A DNA stretch of 50,765 nucleotides from an uncultured Eubacteriales bacterium (GTDB lineage Bacteria > Bacillota > Clostridia > Christensenellales > Aristaeellaceae): assembly GCA_900553265.1 (NCBI GenBank), contig USDD01000004.1:1-50765 (forward strand), in the 5' to 3' direction. How positions within the stretch are numbered: the stretch's first letter is position 1; each line of letters begins with the position of its first letter. Made by a program: the position numbers and the translations under genes. Shown here one piece after another: positions 26,001 through 34,046 of the stretch. The notes beneath the pieces were generated by a model. It was not told the origin of the DNA, made no database searches, and saw nothing but the letters and a program-made list of their open reading frames with translations.

Positions 26001-26142
26001 CTTCGGCCCGCTGCATCTGGCCGATGAGAGGGAAAAGTGGATCGGCCCCGACGCGTGGCGCAGCACCGGCAGCCGTTGGACGGAGAGCTATCGCCTCCGC
26101 AGCATCGGCGTCCGCACCCGTCCCGAGGTGGAGGTTCGCTGA
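23056..26142 (+). CDS. very large GH106-like glycoside hydrolase (alpha-L-rhamnosidase type)
   Basis: 1028 aa, no signal peptide. The N-terminal catalytic barrel resembles the GH106 group: PFWAWNCELDRGELLWQLEVLK, GGAHMHVRTGMATPYLS, WLYDEDRWPSGAAGG and IFTDEPQF, the last with a candidate catalytic Glu. The middle contains a Rossmann-like segment (YDAVVVPGCETLRATTLERL), and the C-terminal 300 residues look like galactose-binding beta sandwiches (TVRLRFTVRSEIRVERALLAL, KIWLNGQPV, VSLDGEDKGHV). It has a GGGAGG ribosome site and its own promoter. The cytoplasmic location implies use of imported oligosaccharides. The exact GH family assignment is by resemblance only. Confidence 0.78.
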   Translation: MLYPKSTEKNLSPELFRHPGSEYRGAPFWAWNCELDRGELLWQLEVLKEMGLGGAHMHVRTGMATPYLSDEHMALVGACVEKCKQESMLAWLYDEDRWPSGAAGGLLTKDPKYRARHLLLTTKPYGQASAEDIQEASARTGRSENGTLLACYDVRLDENGCLASAARIDENAPAQGRKWYAYVETDRPNPWYNNQTYANTLDPATIQRFVEITYERYLETVGEDFGGAVPAIFTDEPQFSHKTTLSFAQEEKDVMLPWTDDLPETFRAAYGEELVDHLPELLWELPDGKISVVRYHYHDHIAERFAEAFADTCGRWCGEHGLMLTGHMMEEPTLCSQTAALGETMRSYRSFQLPGIDMLCARFELTTAKQAQSAVHQYGRCGMTSELYGVTGWDFDFRGHKIHGDWQAALGVTVRVQHLSWVSMKGEAKRDYPASISYQSPWWRDYSYVEDHFARLNTALTRGKPVVRVGVIHPVESYWLHWGPAEQTYGVRQQLDEHFQSLTDWLLNGGIDFDFISESLLPSQCEKAGAPLQVGEMAYDAVVVPGCETLRATTLERLEAFQRAGGRLIFLGNAPSYTDAKPDDRGAKLYAQSQRAEFSQEAVLTALEPVRLIDVRNEDGTRTDNLVHQLRRDGDGLWLFLAHSRDPYNKDIPHRQEIRLTVAGEYAAQIYDTLTGEIRPADAQAVGGRTVVRAALYDHDSLLLRLDHAAEFQRPVAAENRAAKSVAVPALVDYELDEPNVLLLDKAETALDAGEYRPMEELLRADNALRRELGWPPRMNAVAQPWTVQEEKTGHTVRLRFTVRSEIRVERALLALEDAEIAKIWLNGQPVAARPEGYYTDKSIGTVPLGALEAGVSTIEVELPFGRRTNVEWCYLLGGFGVRMQGEERVLTALPEKLGFDDITRQGLPHYGGNVVYRLPIETAAGELTVKVPHYDGAAIRVSLDGEDKGHVVYAPYVLSLGEVEAGAHTLELTLLGNRQNAFGPLHLADEREKWIGPDAWRSTGSRWTESYRLRSIGVRTRPEVEVR

Positions 26143-26190
26143 GAGACGGGGCGAATGCCCTGTGCATGAAATCCGCTGAAGAGAAAAACG

Positions 26191-26226
26191 GGCCCCGGCT
26201 TTCGAGAAAATGCGAAAGCCGGGGCC
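26191..26226 (+). terminator. hairpin after the GH106-like gene
   Basis: A perfect 14-bp stem GGCCCCGGCTTTCG (26191-26204) / CGAAAGCCGGGGCC (26213-26226). The trailing T tract is short (TTCG). Confidence 0.65.
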
Positions 26227-26276
26227 TTCGCCATGCGGAAAATTATGGATTGAGCTGTGGATTGGAATAAGCTGTA

Positions 26277-26342
26277 ATAATGATTAGGCAAGCTGAAAGC
26301 CTGGCCGGGTCGGCGGAATGCTGAAGGCAGTTCGCCGACAAT
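26277..26342 (+). repeat. 66-bp structured intergenic element, copy B
   Basis: Second copy of the element at 4688-4753, same length and strand. Here the long arm is a perfect GTCGGCG (26310-26316) / CGCCGAC (26333-26339) stem with inner TGCT-GAA-GGCA. The first hairpin is AAGCT-GAA-AGCCT with one mismatch. It ends 12 bases before the homology to GH127 begins. Confidence 0.8.
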
Positions 26343-26353
26343 CATGCTAATGA

Positions 26354-27463
26354 TCAGGCTTCGAGGGCCTGCTGGAGTACTATCGCGTCACCGGCGTCGA
26401 GGCGTGGAAGCTGGCGGTAATCCGCTTTGCGAAGCACGTGTTCGCCTCGGACATCACCGCCATCGGCTGCGCGGGCTGCACCCACGAGCTGTTCGACCAC
26501 TCCGCCGTGCGCCAGCTGGACGCGGCGGAGAAGGGCGTCATGCAGGAGACCTGCGTCACCGTGACGTGGATGAAGCTGTGCTGGCAGGTGCTGTGCCTGA
26601 CCGGCGAGGCGGAGTTCGCCGCGCACATGGAGCGCTCGCTCCACAACGCGCTGCCCGGCGCGGTCAACAGCGACTGCGCGACGGTCAACGGCGGCCTGCC
26701 CTTCGACAGCTATTCGCCGCTGCTGCCGGGCCTGTGCGGACGGTAGATGGGTGGCTGCAAGCCTATGGAGAACGGCACGTATTGCGGCTGCTGCGCCTGC
26801 ATCGGCGCGGCGGGTCTGGGCCTGATCAGCATGTTCGCCGCCGTCTGCGAGGCGGGCGGAATCGTGCTCAACCAGTATCTGCCCGGCGCCCTCCGCACCG
26901 GCATGCCCGGCGGCGCGGCGCTGACGCTGGATGTGGACACGACCTATCCCGTGGGCGGAGATGTGCGCATCGCCGTGCATCCGGAGAAGGCCGAGCGCTT
27001 TACGCTGAAGCTGCGCGTGCCCGATTGGAGCGAAAAGACGACGCTGCGCGTCTGCGGCGAGAAAATGGTCTGCATGCCGGGCCATTACGCTGAGGTCGAG
27101 CGCCTGTGGCAGGACGGGGATACCGTCGAGCTGACGCTGGACATGCGCGTCATGCCCGTTCGCCCGGAGGACTACGGCGTTTCCTCGGGAGAAGCGCCCT
27201 ATATGGCGCTGCGCCGGGGCCCGCTGGTGCTGGCGCGGGACGCACGTCTGGGTCAGAGCGTGGACGCGCCGGTGGAGCTCGTGCAGAACGACGACGGCTC
27301 CGTCGTGGCGGCGCTGAGCGAGCATTCGTCGGTGCGCTGCGTGGTCGCCATGGACGTGCAGCTCGCCGACGGAACGACCATGCCAGTGATCGACTACGCC
27401 TCCGCCGGCAAGACAGGGCAGGAGGACAGCAGGATGTGCGCGTGGATTCCGATGAAGCGATGA
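26354..27463 (+). pseudogene. decayed GH127 (DUF1680) beta-L-arabinofuranosidase gene
   Basis: Only the C-terminal part of a GH127-type enzyme remains, about 370 codons against roughly 640 normally. The frame opens at 26354 without start codon or ribosome site, at GFEGLLEYYRVTG. Conserved pieces are ETCVTVTWMKLCWQVLCLTG, HMERSLHNALPGA, YSPLLPG, and the Cys-rich GTYCGCCACIGAAG that holds the family's zinc and nucleophile cysteines. An in-frame TAG at 26744-26746 splits the chain between PGLCGR and MGGCKPM. The loss of the N-terminal half plus the stop indicates a pseudogene. The break lies next to repeat copy B. Neighbouring GH genes suggest a former plant-polysaccharide cluster. Confidence 0.88.
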
Positions 27464-27473
27464 GGGAAATAAT

Positions 27474-27504
27474 GCCGCCCGGAAAACGAAGTTTTCCGGG
27501 CGGC
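27474..27504. terminator. bidirectional terminator after the GH127 remnant
   Basis: A perfect 14-bp stem GCCGCCCGGAAAAC / GTTTTCCGGGCGGC with loop GAA. AT-rich sequence lies on both sides, so it can also end leftward transcription from the ogt side. Confidence 0.75.
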
Positions 27505-27644
27505 AATTGTATGGAGAAATGCGGGGAAAAGCACGGAGGCACATCAGGCCGCGAATGGGCTGTACTTTGGAAGAAGCGCCGATGCTTTCGTGAGACGGAG
27601 ATGCGCTTTTATAAATCGGTGTGTTGCAAAGGGCTATTCGCGCG

Positions 27645-28178
27645 TCACAGCGCCGTTCCGCGGTGGGGGAGGAAGAGCTTTTCTGTGTCGGCATGCTCTA
27701 TTTGCAGAAGCCGGAGCTTGCGCTCTACGCCGCCGGCATAGCCCGTCAGGCTGCCGTTCGCACCCACCACGCGGTGGCAGGGGACGATCAGCGAGATGGG
27801 ATTATGGCCCACCGCGCCGCCGACGGCCTGGGCGGACATGCGGGAATGCCCCTGCTGCGCGGCGAGCCGGCGGGCGATTTCGCCGTAGGTCATGGTCTGT
27901 CCATAGGGAATGGAGCGCAAAATGTCCCACACGGCGCGCTGAAACGCGGTGCCATGGGGATGCAGCGGCGGCAGGAAATCCGGTTCGCGGCCGCTGAAGT
28001 ATGCGTCCAGCCAGCGCGCGGCCTCGGCCAGCGCGGGTGATTTTTCTTCCACATGCTCCGAGGGCAGTCCGGCGGCGAAGTACTTCGCGCCGTCGAACCA
28101 GAGGCCGGACAGGCCGATCTCGTCCGCGGCCAGCAGAATGCCGCCCAGCGGAGAATCGCAATGCAGTGTGAAGAACAT
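27645..28178 (-). CDS. ogt: methylated-DNA--protein-cysteine methyltransferase
   Basis: 177 aa. It repairs O6-alkylguanine by transferring the alkyl group to its own cysteine. The active site is IVPCHRVVGANGSLTGYAGG with Cys134. The helix-turn-helix region is FQRAVWDILRSIPYGQTMTYGEIA, and the N-terminal ribonuclease-like domain is short, as in Ogt without an Ada regulatory domain. AAGGAG precedes the ATG at 28178. It is the last gene of the leftward stretch, separated from the HPr-like gene by a terminator. Confidence 0.95.
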   Translation of the reverse strand: MFFTLHCDSPLGGILLAADEIGLSGLWFDGAKYFAAGLPSEHVEEKSPALAEAARWLDAYFSGREPDFLPPLHPHGTAFQRAVWDILRSIPYGQTMTYGEIARRLAAQQGHSRMSAQAVGGAVGHNPISLIVPCHRVVGANGSLTGYAGGVERKLRLLQIEHADTEKLFLPHRGTAL

Positions 28179-28278
28179 GATTCCGGCTCCTTTACAGATT
28201 TTCTATGTATTCGAAAGCACTAATGGAACGCTGTCCATTCCGGACTGGACGGCCTGTGATAGCGGCTTTTCCACCTTG

Positions 28279-28305
28279 AAAAAGCAAAACCCGCCGGGAG
28301 GCGGG
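28279..28305 (-). terminator. terminator of the murB-whiA-crh operon
   Basis: On the minus strand: CCCGCC, loop TCCC, GGCGGG, then TTTTGCTTTTT. It lies five bases after the HPr-like stop. Confidence 0.85.
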
Positions 28306-28309
28306 ATGC

Positions 28310-28567
28310 TCAGAGGTCGCCCTCCAGCAGATGGCGCACCGCGTCGGCGGCGGCTGCCGCGTCCGGGCCGTCGGCGATGATCGAGACGGGCACGCCGCGA
28401 TACAGCTCCATGGAGAGAATGCCGATCAGCGAATCCAGATGCAGCCGCTTGCCGCCGCACTCGATGGAGAGCACGGACTGGAACTGCGACGCGCACTGAG
28501 CCAGCTTCGCTGCGAATTCCGGCGAGAGCTGATCCGTCGCTGCAAAAGTCGTGTTGAGTTGAACCAT
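28310..28567 (-). CDS. crh: HPr-like (Crh-type) protein lacking the catalytic histidine
   Basis: 85 aa, HPr fold and length. HPr carries GLHARP at the first helix; here the equivalent is QLSPEF followed by AAKLAQCASQF, so both His15 and Arg17 are missing and it cannot serve phosphotransfer from enzyme I. The regulatory segment is kept: LHLDSLIGILSMEL, with the Ser46 equivalent that HPr kinase phosphorylates. This is the Crh pattern, and Bacillus crh also follows whiA. It probably acts as a signalling partner, for example of CcpA. AAGGAG precedes the ATG at 28567, 12 bases after whiA. Confidence 0.82.
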   Translation of the reverse strand: MVQLNTTFAATDQLSPEFAAKLAQCASQFQSVLSIECGGKRLHLDSLIGILSMELYRGVPVSIIADGPDAAAAADAVRHLLEGDL

Positions 28568-28579
28568 GGTGATACTCCT

Positions 28580-29545
28580 TTATTTCGATGATAGCCCCGT
28601 TTCCTCGCCGGCGCGGAGTCGGTTCGCCAGCTCGCCCAGACGGCGCAGGCGCGTGTTCACACCGGATTTGCCCAGCGGAGGGACGAGCAGCTCGCCCAGC
28701 TCCGTCAGCGAGACGTCGGGGTTGTTCAGCCGGGCCTCCGCCGTTTCGCGCAGCGCCTTCGGCAGCTTGTCCAGCCCGATTTCCCGATCCAGAAAGCGGA
28801 TGTCCTCGATGCGCGATTCCGCCGCGGCCATGGTGCGGTTGATGTTGGAGGAATCGCAGTTCATCTGGCGGTTGACCTGATTGCTCACGTCCTTCCTGAT
28901 GCGCACGTTTTCCAGGCTCAGCACCGCCGCGCCCGCGCCCATCAGCGTCAGCCAGTCGGAAATCTCTTCCGCTTTTTTCAAGTATACCACATATTTCGCT
29001 TTTCTGCACGCGATTTTAGCAAAAATCTCAAAATCGTTCATTATTTCGACGGTGAACTGTGCAAATTCCACATTTGGAGCTGCGATTTCGATATGGTATT
29101 CCCGCTCAGGATTGCTCACCGCGCCGCACATCAGGAACGCGCCGCGCAGAAAGCTCTTTTTGCAGCAGGACAGCTTCGTCAGCTCCGCGTCGGGAACCGT
29201 GCGCACGCCGAACAGCGCGCCGTCGTCCAGCAGGCGCATTTCGCCCATCAGCGTCAGCGAATGCTCCTCGGGGATGACCAGCTGATAGCGCACCGAGCCG
29301 TTGAGCGTGTCCGCCGACAGCGTGCGGATCTGGGCCGTGACGCCCCAGAACTGCTTGAGCAACGAGAAATAGCGCCGGACGATCGCGCCGTCCGACGACG
29401 TGAGGGACAGGGCGTAGCGCTTCAGCCCTCGAAAGGAAATGCCGCCCGACGAAAGAAGGGCGGCCGCCAGCTCGCTGCGCGCGCAGCAGATCTGCCCGCA
29501 GCTCTCCCGGGCGAGCTCGCCCCGGGCGTTGGATGCAAAGGACAT
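28580..29545 (-). CDS. whiA: WhiA sporulation/division regulator
   Basis: 321 aa. The N-terminal domain is the degenerate LAGLIDADG homing-endonuclease fold (CARSELAAALLSSGGISF, KSFLRGAFLMCGAVSNPEREYHIE). The C-terminal helix-turn-helix shows NRQMNCDSSNINRTMAAAESRIEDIRFL and PDVSLTELGELLVPPLGKSGVNTRLRRL. WhiA is conserved in Gram-positives and affects cell division. Its start lies three bases before the murB stop-side boundary with GGGGAGG upstream. In Bacillus, rapZ and yvcK stand upstream of whiA; here murB is directly adjacent instead. Confidence 0.96.
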   Translation of the reverse strand: MSFASNARGELARESCGQICCARSELAAALLSSGGISFRGLKRYALSLTSSDGAIVRRYFSLLKQFWGVTAQIRTLSADTLNGSVRYQLVIPEEHSLTLMGEMRLLDDGALFGVRTVPDAELTKLSCCKKSFLRGAFLMCGAVSNPEREYHIEIAAPNVEFAQFTVEIMNDFEIFAKIACRKAKYVVYLKKAEEISDWLTLMGAGAAVLSLENVRIRKDVSNQVNRQMNCDSSNINRTMAAAESRIEDIRFLDREIGLDKLPKALRETAEARLNNPDVSLTELGELLVPPLGKSGVNTRLRRLGELANRLRAGEETGLSSK

Positions 29546-29548
29546 GGC

Positions 29549-30454
<906 letters not shown>

Positions 30455-30470
30455 AGGGCGTGCCTCCCGA

Positions 30471-31883
30471 TCAGAAGTTGAAGTAGATGAAGGGATTGTA
30501 GTCCACCACGGCCACGTAGCTCAGCGCAATGACCATCAGCCCCGCCAGCAGCACCGCGCCGACGATGCGCAGCGCGTTTTCGGGAAAGCGCACTTTCTCG
30601 CGCAGCCACTGAGCCACGGGCAGGCCGCAGATCACGCCCGCCAGCAGGAACCAGCCGTATTCCCGCAGGAACACGCCGGCGGTGGCGCTCCATAGCGGCG
30701 CGCCGCTGAGGCCGAACATGGTGGAATAGAACGTTTTCGCCACGCCCAGATCGTCTGAGCGGATCATGACCGTGATGGTCACAACCATGAACATGGCGTA
30801 TAGAACACCCAGCGCACCGCGCTTTTCCATCCATTTGCCCAGACCGCTCAGGCGCTCAAAGGCCAGCATGACGAAGAAGCCCAGTCCCCAGAGAATGTAC
30901 GTCCACGCCGCGCCGTGCCAAAGACCCGTCAGGCCCCAGACCATCAGCATGTTGAACAGCAGCCGCCAGACCGACTTGACCCGGCTGCCGCCCAGCGGGA
31001 AGTAGAGGTAATCCCGGAACCACGTGCACATGGAGATGTGCCAGCGCCGCCAGAACTCCGAGACGGACTTGGAGATAAACGGGAAATTGAAGTTCTCCAG
31101 AAAATGGAAGCCGAACATGCGGCCCAGGCCGATGGCCATGTCCGAATAGCCGGAGAAGTCGTAGTAGACCTGCATCAGATAGGCACAGGCGGCCATCCAC
31201 GAGCCCGCCACGGACAGGCTGGCCGCGTCCAGCCCGAAGGCCGTGTCCACCAGCAGTCCCAGATTGTTGGACAGAATCAGCTTCTTGCAGAAACCCACCA
31301 TGAACCGCTGACAGCCCAGCGTGAAGTCCGGCAGTGTCTCCCTGCGGCCCTCGATCTCGTCGGCCACCGTCTGATAGCGCACGATGGGGCCGGCGATGAG
31401 CTGAGGAAAGAAGGAGATGTACAGGCAGACGTTGACGAGACTCTTCTGCACCCTGCCGTCGCCGCGATACACGTCGATGACGTAGCTCATGGCCTGAAAG
31501 GTGAAGAAGGAGATGCCGATGGGCAGCGCGATGTGGGGAATGGGGAAGGACAGCCCGAACCAGCTGCGCACGTTGGTCAGCAGGAAGGTCAGATACTTGA
31601 ACACGCCCAGCAGGCTCAGGTTGAACACGACCATCAGCGCCACTACGCCCCTGGCCGCGCGCCTGTTTTCGCGCACGCGATCCACCCACAGGCCGAACAG
31701 CCAGTTGACCACGATGGAGGCCATCATCACGAACACGAACTTCGGCTCGCCCCAGGCGTAGAAAATCAGACTGGCCAGCGTCAGAAACAGGTTGCTGGCG
31801 CGGCGGTGCTTTCTCAGCAGAAAATAGCCCGTCAGCACCGCGGGCAGGAAGAAGAACAGAAAGATTTTGCTGGAAAATACCAT
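30471..31883 (-). CDS. MBOAT-family O-acyltransferase (AlgI/DltB-like)
   Basis: 470 aa, about 10-11 membrane spans. AlgI-type signatures: MVFSSKIFLFFFLPAVLTGYFLLR, LPIGISFFTFQAMSYVIDVYRG, SFFPQLIAGPIVRYQ and the catalytic His in LTGLWHGAAWTYILWG. Such proteins pass acyl groups, usually acetyl, across the membrane to cell-surface polysaccharides with the help of an AlgJ/AlgX-like or DHHW partner. None is encoded next to it, so acceptor and partner are unknown. AAGGAG precedes the ATG. It begins the MBOAT-murB-whiA-crh operon, so it may act on a wall polymer. Confidence 0.92.
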   Translation of the reverse strand: MVFSSKIFLFFFLPAVLTGYFLLRKHRRASNLFLTLASLIFYAWGEPKFVFVMMASIVVNWLFGLWVDRVRENRRAARGVVALMVVFNLSLLGVFKYLTFLLTNVRSWFGLSFPIPHIALPIGISFFTFQAMSYVIDVYRGDGRVQKSLVNVCLYISFFPQLIAGPIVRYQTVADEIEGRRETLPDFTLGCQRFMVGFCKKLILSNNLGLLVDTAFGLDAASLSVAGSWMAACAYLMQVYYDFSGYSDMAIGLGRMFGFHFLENFNFPFISKSVSEFWRRWHISMCTWFRDYLYFPLGGSRVKSVWRLLFNMLMVWGLTGLWHGAAWTYILWGLGFFVMLAFERLSGLGKWMEKRGALGVLYAMFMVVTITVMIRSDDLGVAKTFYSTMFGLSGAPLWSATAGVFLREYGWFLLAGVICGLPVAQWLREKVRFPENALRIVGAVLLAGLMVIALSYVAVVDYNPFIYFNF

Positions 31884-31984
31884 TTGTATGCAACGCTCCT
31901 TGCGGCCGCGGCGATTTTGCCCGCGGACTTCGGATTCACTTATCTTCCATTATAGCGCATTTGCCGCCGTTTGTCCATATACAG

Positions 31985-32010
31985 GCGGCGGGCGCAGAAA
32001 CGCCCGCCGC
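31985..32010 (-). terminator. GC-rich hairpin after the FliB-like gene
   Basis: Perfect 10-bp stem GCGGCGGGCG / CGCCCGCCGC. There is no strong T tract on the minus strand, so it is a weak terminator at best. Confidence 0.45.
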
Positions 32011-32046
32011 TCGAAACAGAATATGCGCATCCTTGGGGGAATATGC

Positions 32047-33213
32047 TCACAGCCGGATCAGGTCGAAGAGCCGCTCGGGCGAAGCACAGTCCAGCGCATG
32101 GAGCACGCCGGCGGCGTAGCGGTCGAAGGACGTGTGGTCGATGAACCGGAAGGCCGCGGCCGCCGCGTCGACGAACTGCGCCTCGGAGTTTTTGTCCGCC
32201 ATCCAGCCCACGGCCAGCAGCCGCATCAGCGTGTACACCGCGCACAGCGCCACGAACTCGTCCGAAAGGCTCACCGGGCGATCCTGAAAGGGAAAGCGCT
32301 CGAAGAACATGTGGTTGACCAGCAGCTGCTCCAGCCAGCGTTCCCAATGGGGAAAGGTCGCTTCCAGATGCGCCCGGGCGCGCTGATAGCGCTCGAACGC
32401 GTCGTCGTCGCCGAAGCAGGCCAGCGCGGCCTCGCCGTAATCGCGCAGGCTGTCGCTGCGCTCGTCCATCTGCCGGAGCATCGCCGCCGCGGCCTTCAGG
32501 CCGAAGCGCAGGTGCGCTTCGCACAGCGGCTCCTCGGGCGGAAGGGCGCTCGCGCCGCCTTCTTCGAGCAGCCGCGCGACCGCGGCTTCGTCCCGGCGGT
32601 TCAGCGCGTCCTCCATCTCGCGCAGCCGCATGCCCAGCGCCATGAGCCGGCGCGGCATGGACAGGCCGCGGTTCTGAAGCAGCCGAATGAGCCACAGGCG
32701 AATCTCCTGCTCACGCCCGAGGCTCTCGAAGAACACCTCGCGCGCGGCGGCGCGGGGCAGATCCGGCGCCATCGGAACGCGGACGAAGGTCATCGGCGCT
32801 TCGTGGGCGAAGAGCCGCTCCACCACGGCCTCGCAGCTGTTGGCGCAGGAGGCCTCGGGCATGTCGTCCATGCGCACGCCCCGGGGATACAGTCGGCACA
32901 CCGCGGGCAGCGCGCCGCCGCCCAGCTCGGCGTGAACGGCGCAGCGGCCGTCGTCCATGTGCATGGGGCATCGACCGTCGAAGCGCGGCGAGATGCAGGC
33001 GTATTCCTCCGGGCAGGGGCGGTCGGCCATGCGCAGCGCCACGTCCAGCTTTCGCCTCAGCGCCGGGCTGCATTCCACGCCCAGCAGGCGGAAGTAATCG
33101 CCCATGGACATGGTGACCGGCCAGCCCTCGCAGCAGGGCGTCCGGCACGCGCCGGCCTTGCAGACGAAGGAGGGATAGTAATCGGGAACGAGCGCGAGAA
33201 TTGCTTCTTTCAT
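32047..33213 (-). CDS. FliB-like (flagellin lysine-N-methylase family) protein
   Basis: 388 aa. The N-terminal Cys-rich region fits the FliB family: KAGACRTPCCEGWPV, CPEEYACISPRFDGRCPMHMDDGRCAVH and LPAVCRLYPRG with further SCANSCEAVVERL. These cysteines probably hold an iron-sulfur cluster. FliB methylates flagellin lysines in Salmonella, but no flagellar or chemotaxis genes are in this window, so the substrate here may be different. The ATG at 33213 has AAGGTGAG close upstream. The gene is 41 bp after the nucleoside phosphorylase and probably in its operon. Confidence 0.82.
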   Translation of the reverse strand: MKEAILALVPDYYPSFVCKAGACRTPCCEGWPVTMSMGDYFRLLGVECSPALRRKLDVALRMADRPCPEEYACISPRFDGRCPMHMDDGRCAVHAELGGGALPAVCRLYPRGVRMDDMPEASCANSCEAVVERLFAHEAPMTFVRVPMAPDLPRAAAREVFFESLGREQEIRLWLIRLLQNRGLSMPRRLMALGMRLREMEDALNRRDEAAVARLLEEGGASALPPEEPLCEAHLRFGLKAAAAMLRQMDERSDSLRDYGEAALACFGDDDAFERYQRARAHLEATFPHWERWLEQLLVNHMFFERFPFQDRPVSLSDEFVALCAVYTLMRLLAVGWMADKNSEAQFVDAAAAAFRFIDHTSFDRYAAGVLHALDCASPERLFDLIRL

Positions 33214-33254
33214 AGACTCACCTTGAAAGGAAAACCGGAGCTGCTTGCGCGGGG

Positions 33255-34046
33255 TCAGAGCCTGCAGACGGCTTCGATCAGCGCGGGAATCCGCTGGCGC
33301 GCCCGGCTGTGGAGCGCCTTTTCCTCCTCCGTCCGGCCGAGAAGGCCCGCGCCGGACAGGGAGCTGTCCGAGATGTTCAGCAGGGCGACCGCGTCCCGCT
33401 CGGCCATGCGGGCGCATTCGTAGAACGCCGCCGTCTCCATCTCGATGATCTCCGCGCCGGTGGCGAGAATCTGGTCGATCATCGCGTATTCGCACAGAAT
33501 GGATTCCGTGCAGAAGGTGCGCCGGGGCGTGAGCGCGACACCCATGGCCGCGGCGGCTTCGATTGCCGCGCGGACAAATTCGGGATTGCTCGGGCGAACG
33601 GCGCGCCCGAAGGTCTTCGGCTGAAGCGAACCGCTCAGATAGATCGAGCCGCCCTCGTAGGCGAGGGACTCGGAGGGCGTTGCGAATTCGCCCAGCCCGA
33701 TATCCGGCCGGAGCGAGCCCGCGGAGCCGGCGAAGATCCATCGCTTCGTCGGCGATTCGGCTGCCAGCAGCGCCGCGTCCACCAGAGAAGCCGTGCCGAT
33801 GCCGCATTGGATCCAGCCGAGCCGGAGACCGGCGTATTCCACCAGATAGCTGCTCTCCGTGGGATGGACGAGCCGAGTGCAGACGCTGACCGGGGCGTCG
33901 GCAAAGAGCATTTCCGGCGTCCACGCCGGCGCGAGCACGAAGGCGTCCAGCGGCTCGGAGGCGGAAAGACGGTAGGTCGCGTACAGGAGGTCGTCCGCGC
34001 GGTTGCGGGCGTGGGCGGCATGAAGAATCCTCTGAGCGTCGTTCAT
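33255..34046 (-). CDS. nucleoside phosphorylase superfamily protein
   Basis: 263 aa. PNP/UDP-phosphorylase fold: the phosphate-binding loop region GIGTASLVDAALLA, RWIFAGSAGSLRPDIGLGEF, and the ribose-binding signature IIEMETAAFYECA with catalytic-site Glu. The specificity (purine nucleoside, uridine or MTA) is not clear. GGAGGG precedes the ATG at 34046, which overlaps the end of the AraC gene by four bases, so the regulator and enzyme are translationally coupled. This points to control of nucleoside use by the adjacent regulator. Confidence 0.85.
   Translation of the reverse strand: MNDAQRILHAAHARNRADDLLYATYRLSASEPLDAFVLAPAWTPEMLFADAPVSVCTRLVHPTESSYLVEYAGLRLGWIQCGIGTASLVDAALLAAESPTKRWIFAGSAGSLRPDIGLGEFATPSESLAYEGGSIYLSGSLQPKTFGRAVRPSNPEFVRAAIEAAAAMGVALTPRRTFCTESILCEYAMIDQILATGAEIIEMETAAFYECARMAERDAVALLNISDSSLSGAGLLGRTEEEKALHSRARQRIPALIEAVCRL

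Noticed and set aside
31985..32010. The GC-rich palindrome after the FliB-like gene as a binding site or CRISPR-type repeat.
   Set aside because: It occurs once in the window and fits a weak terminator position after the gene. No spacer-repeat array exists anywhere in the window.
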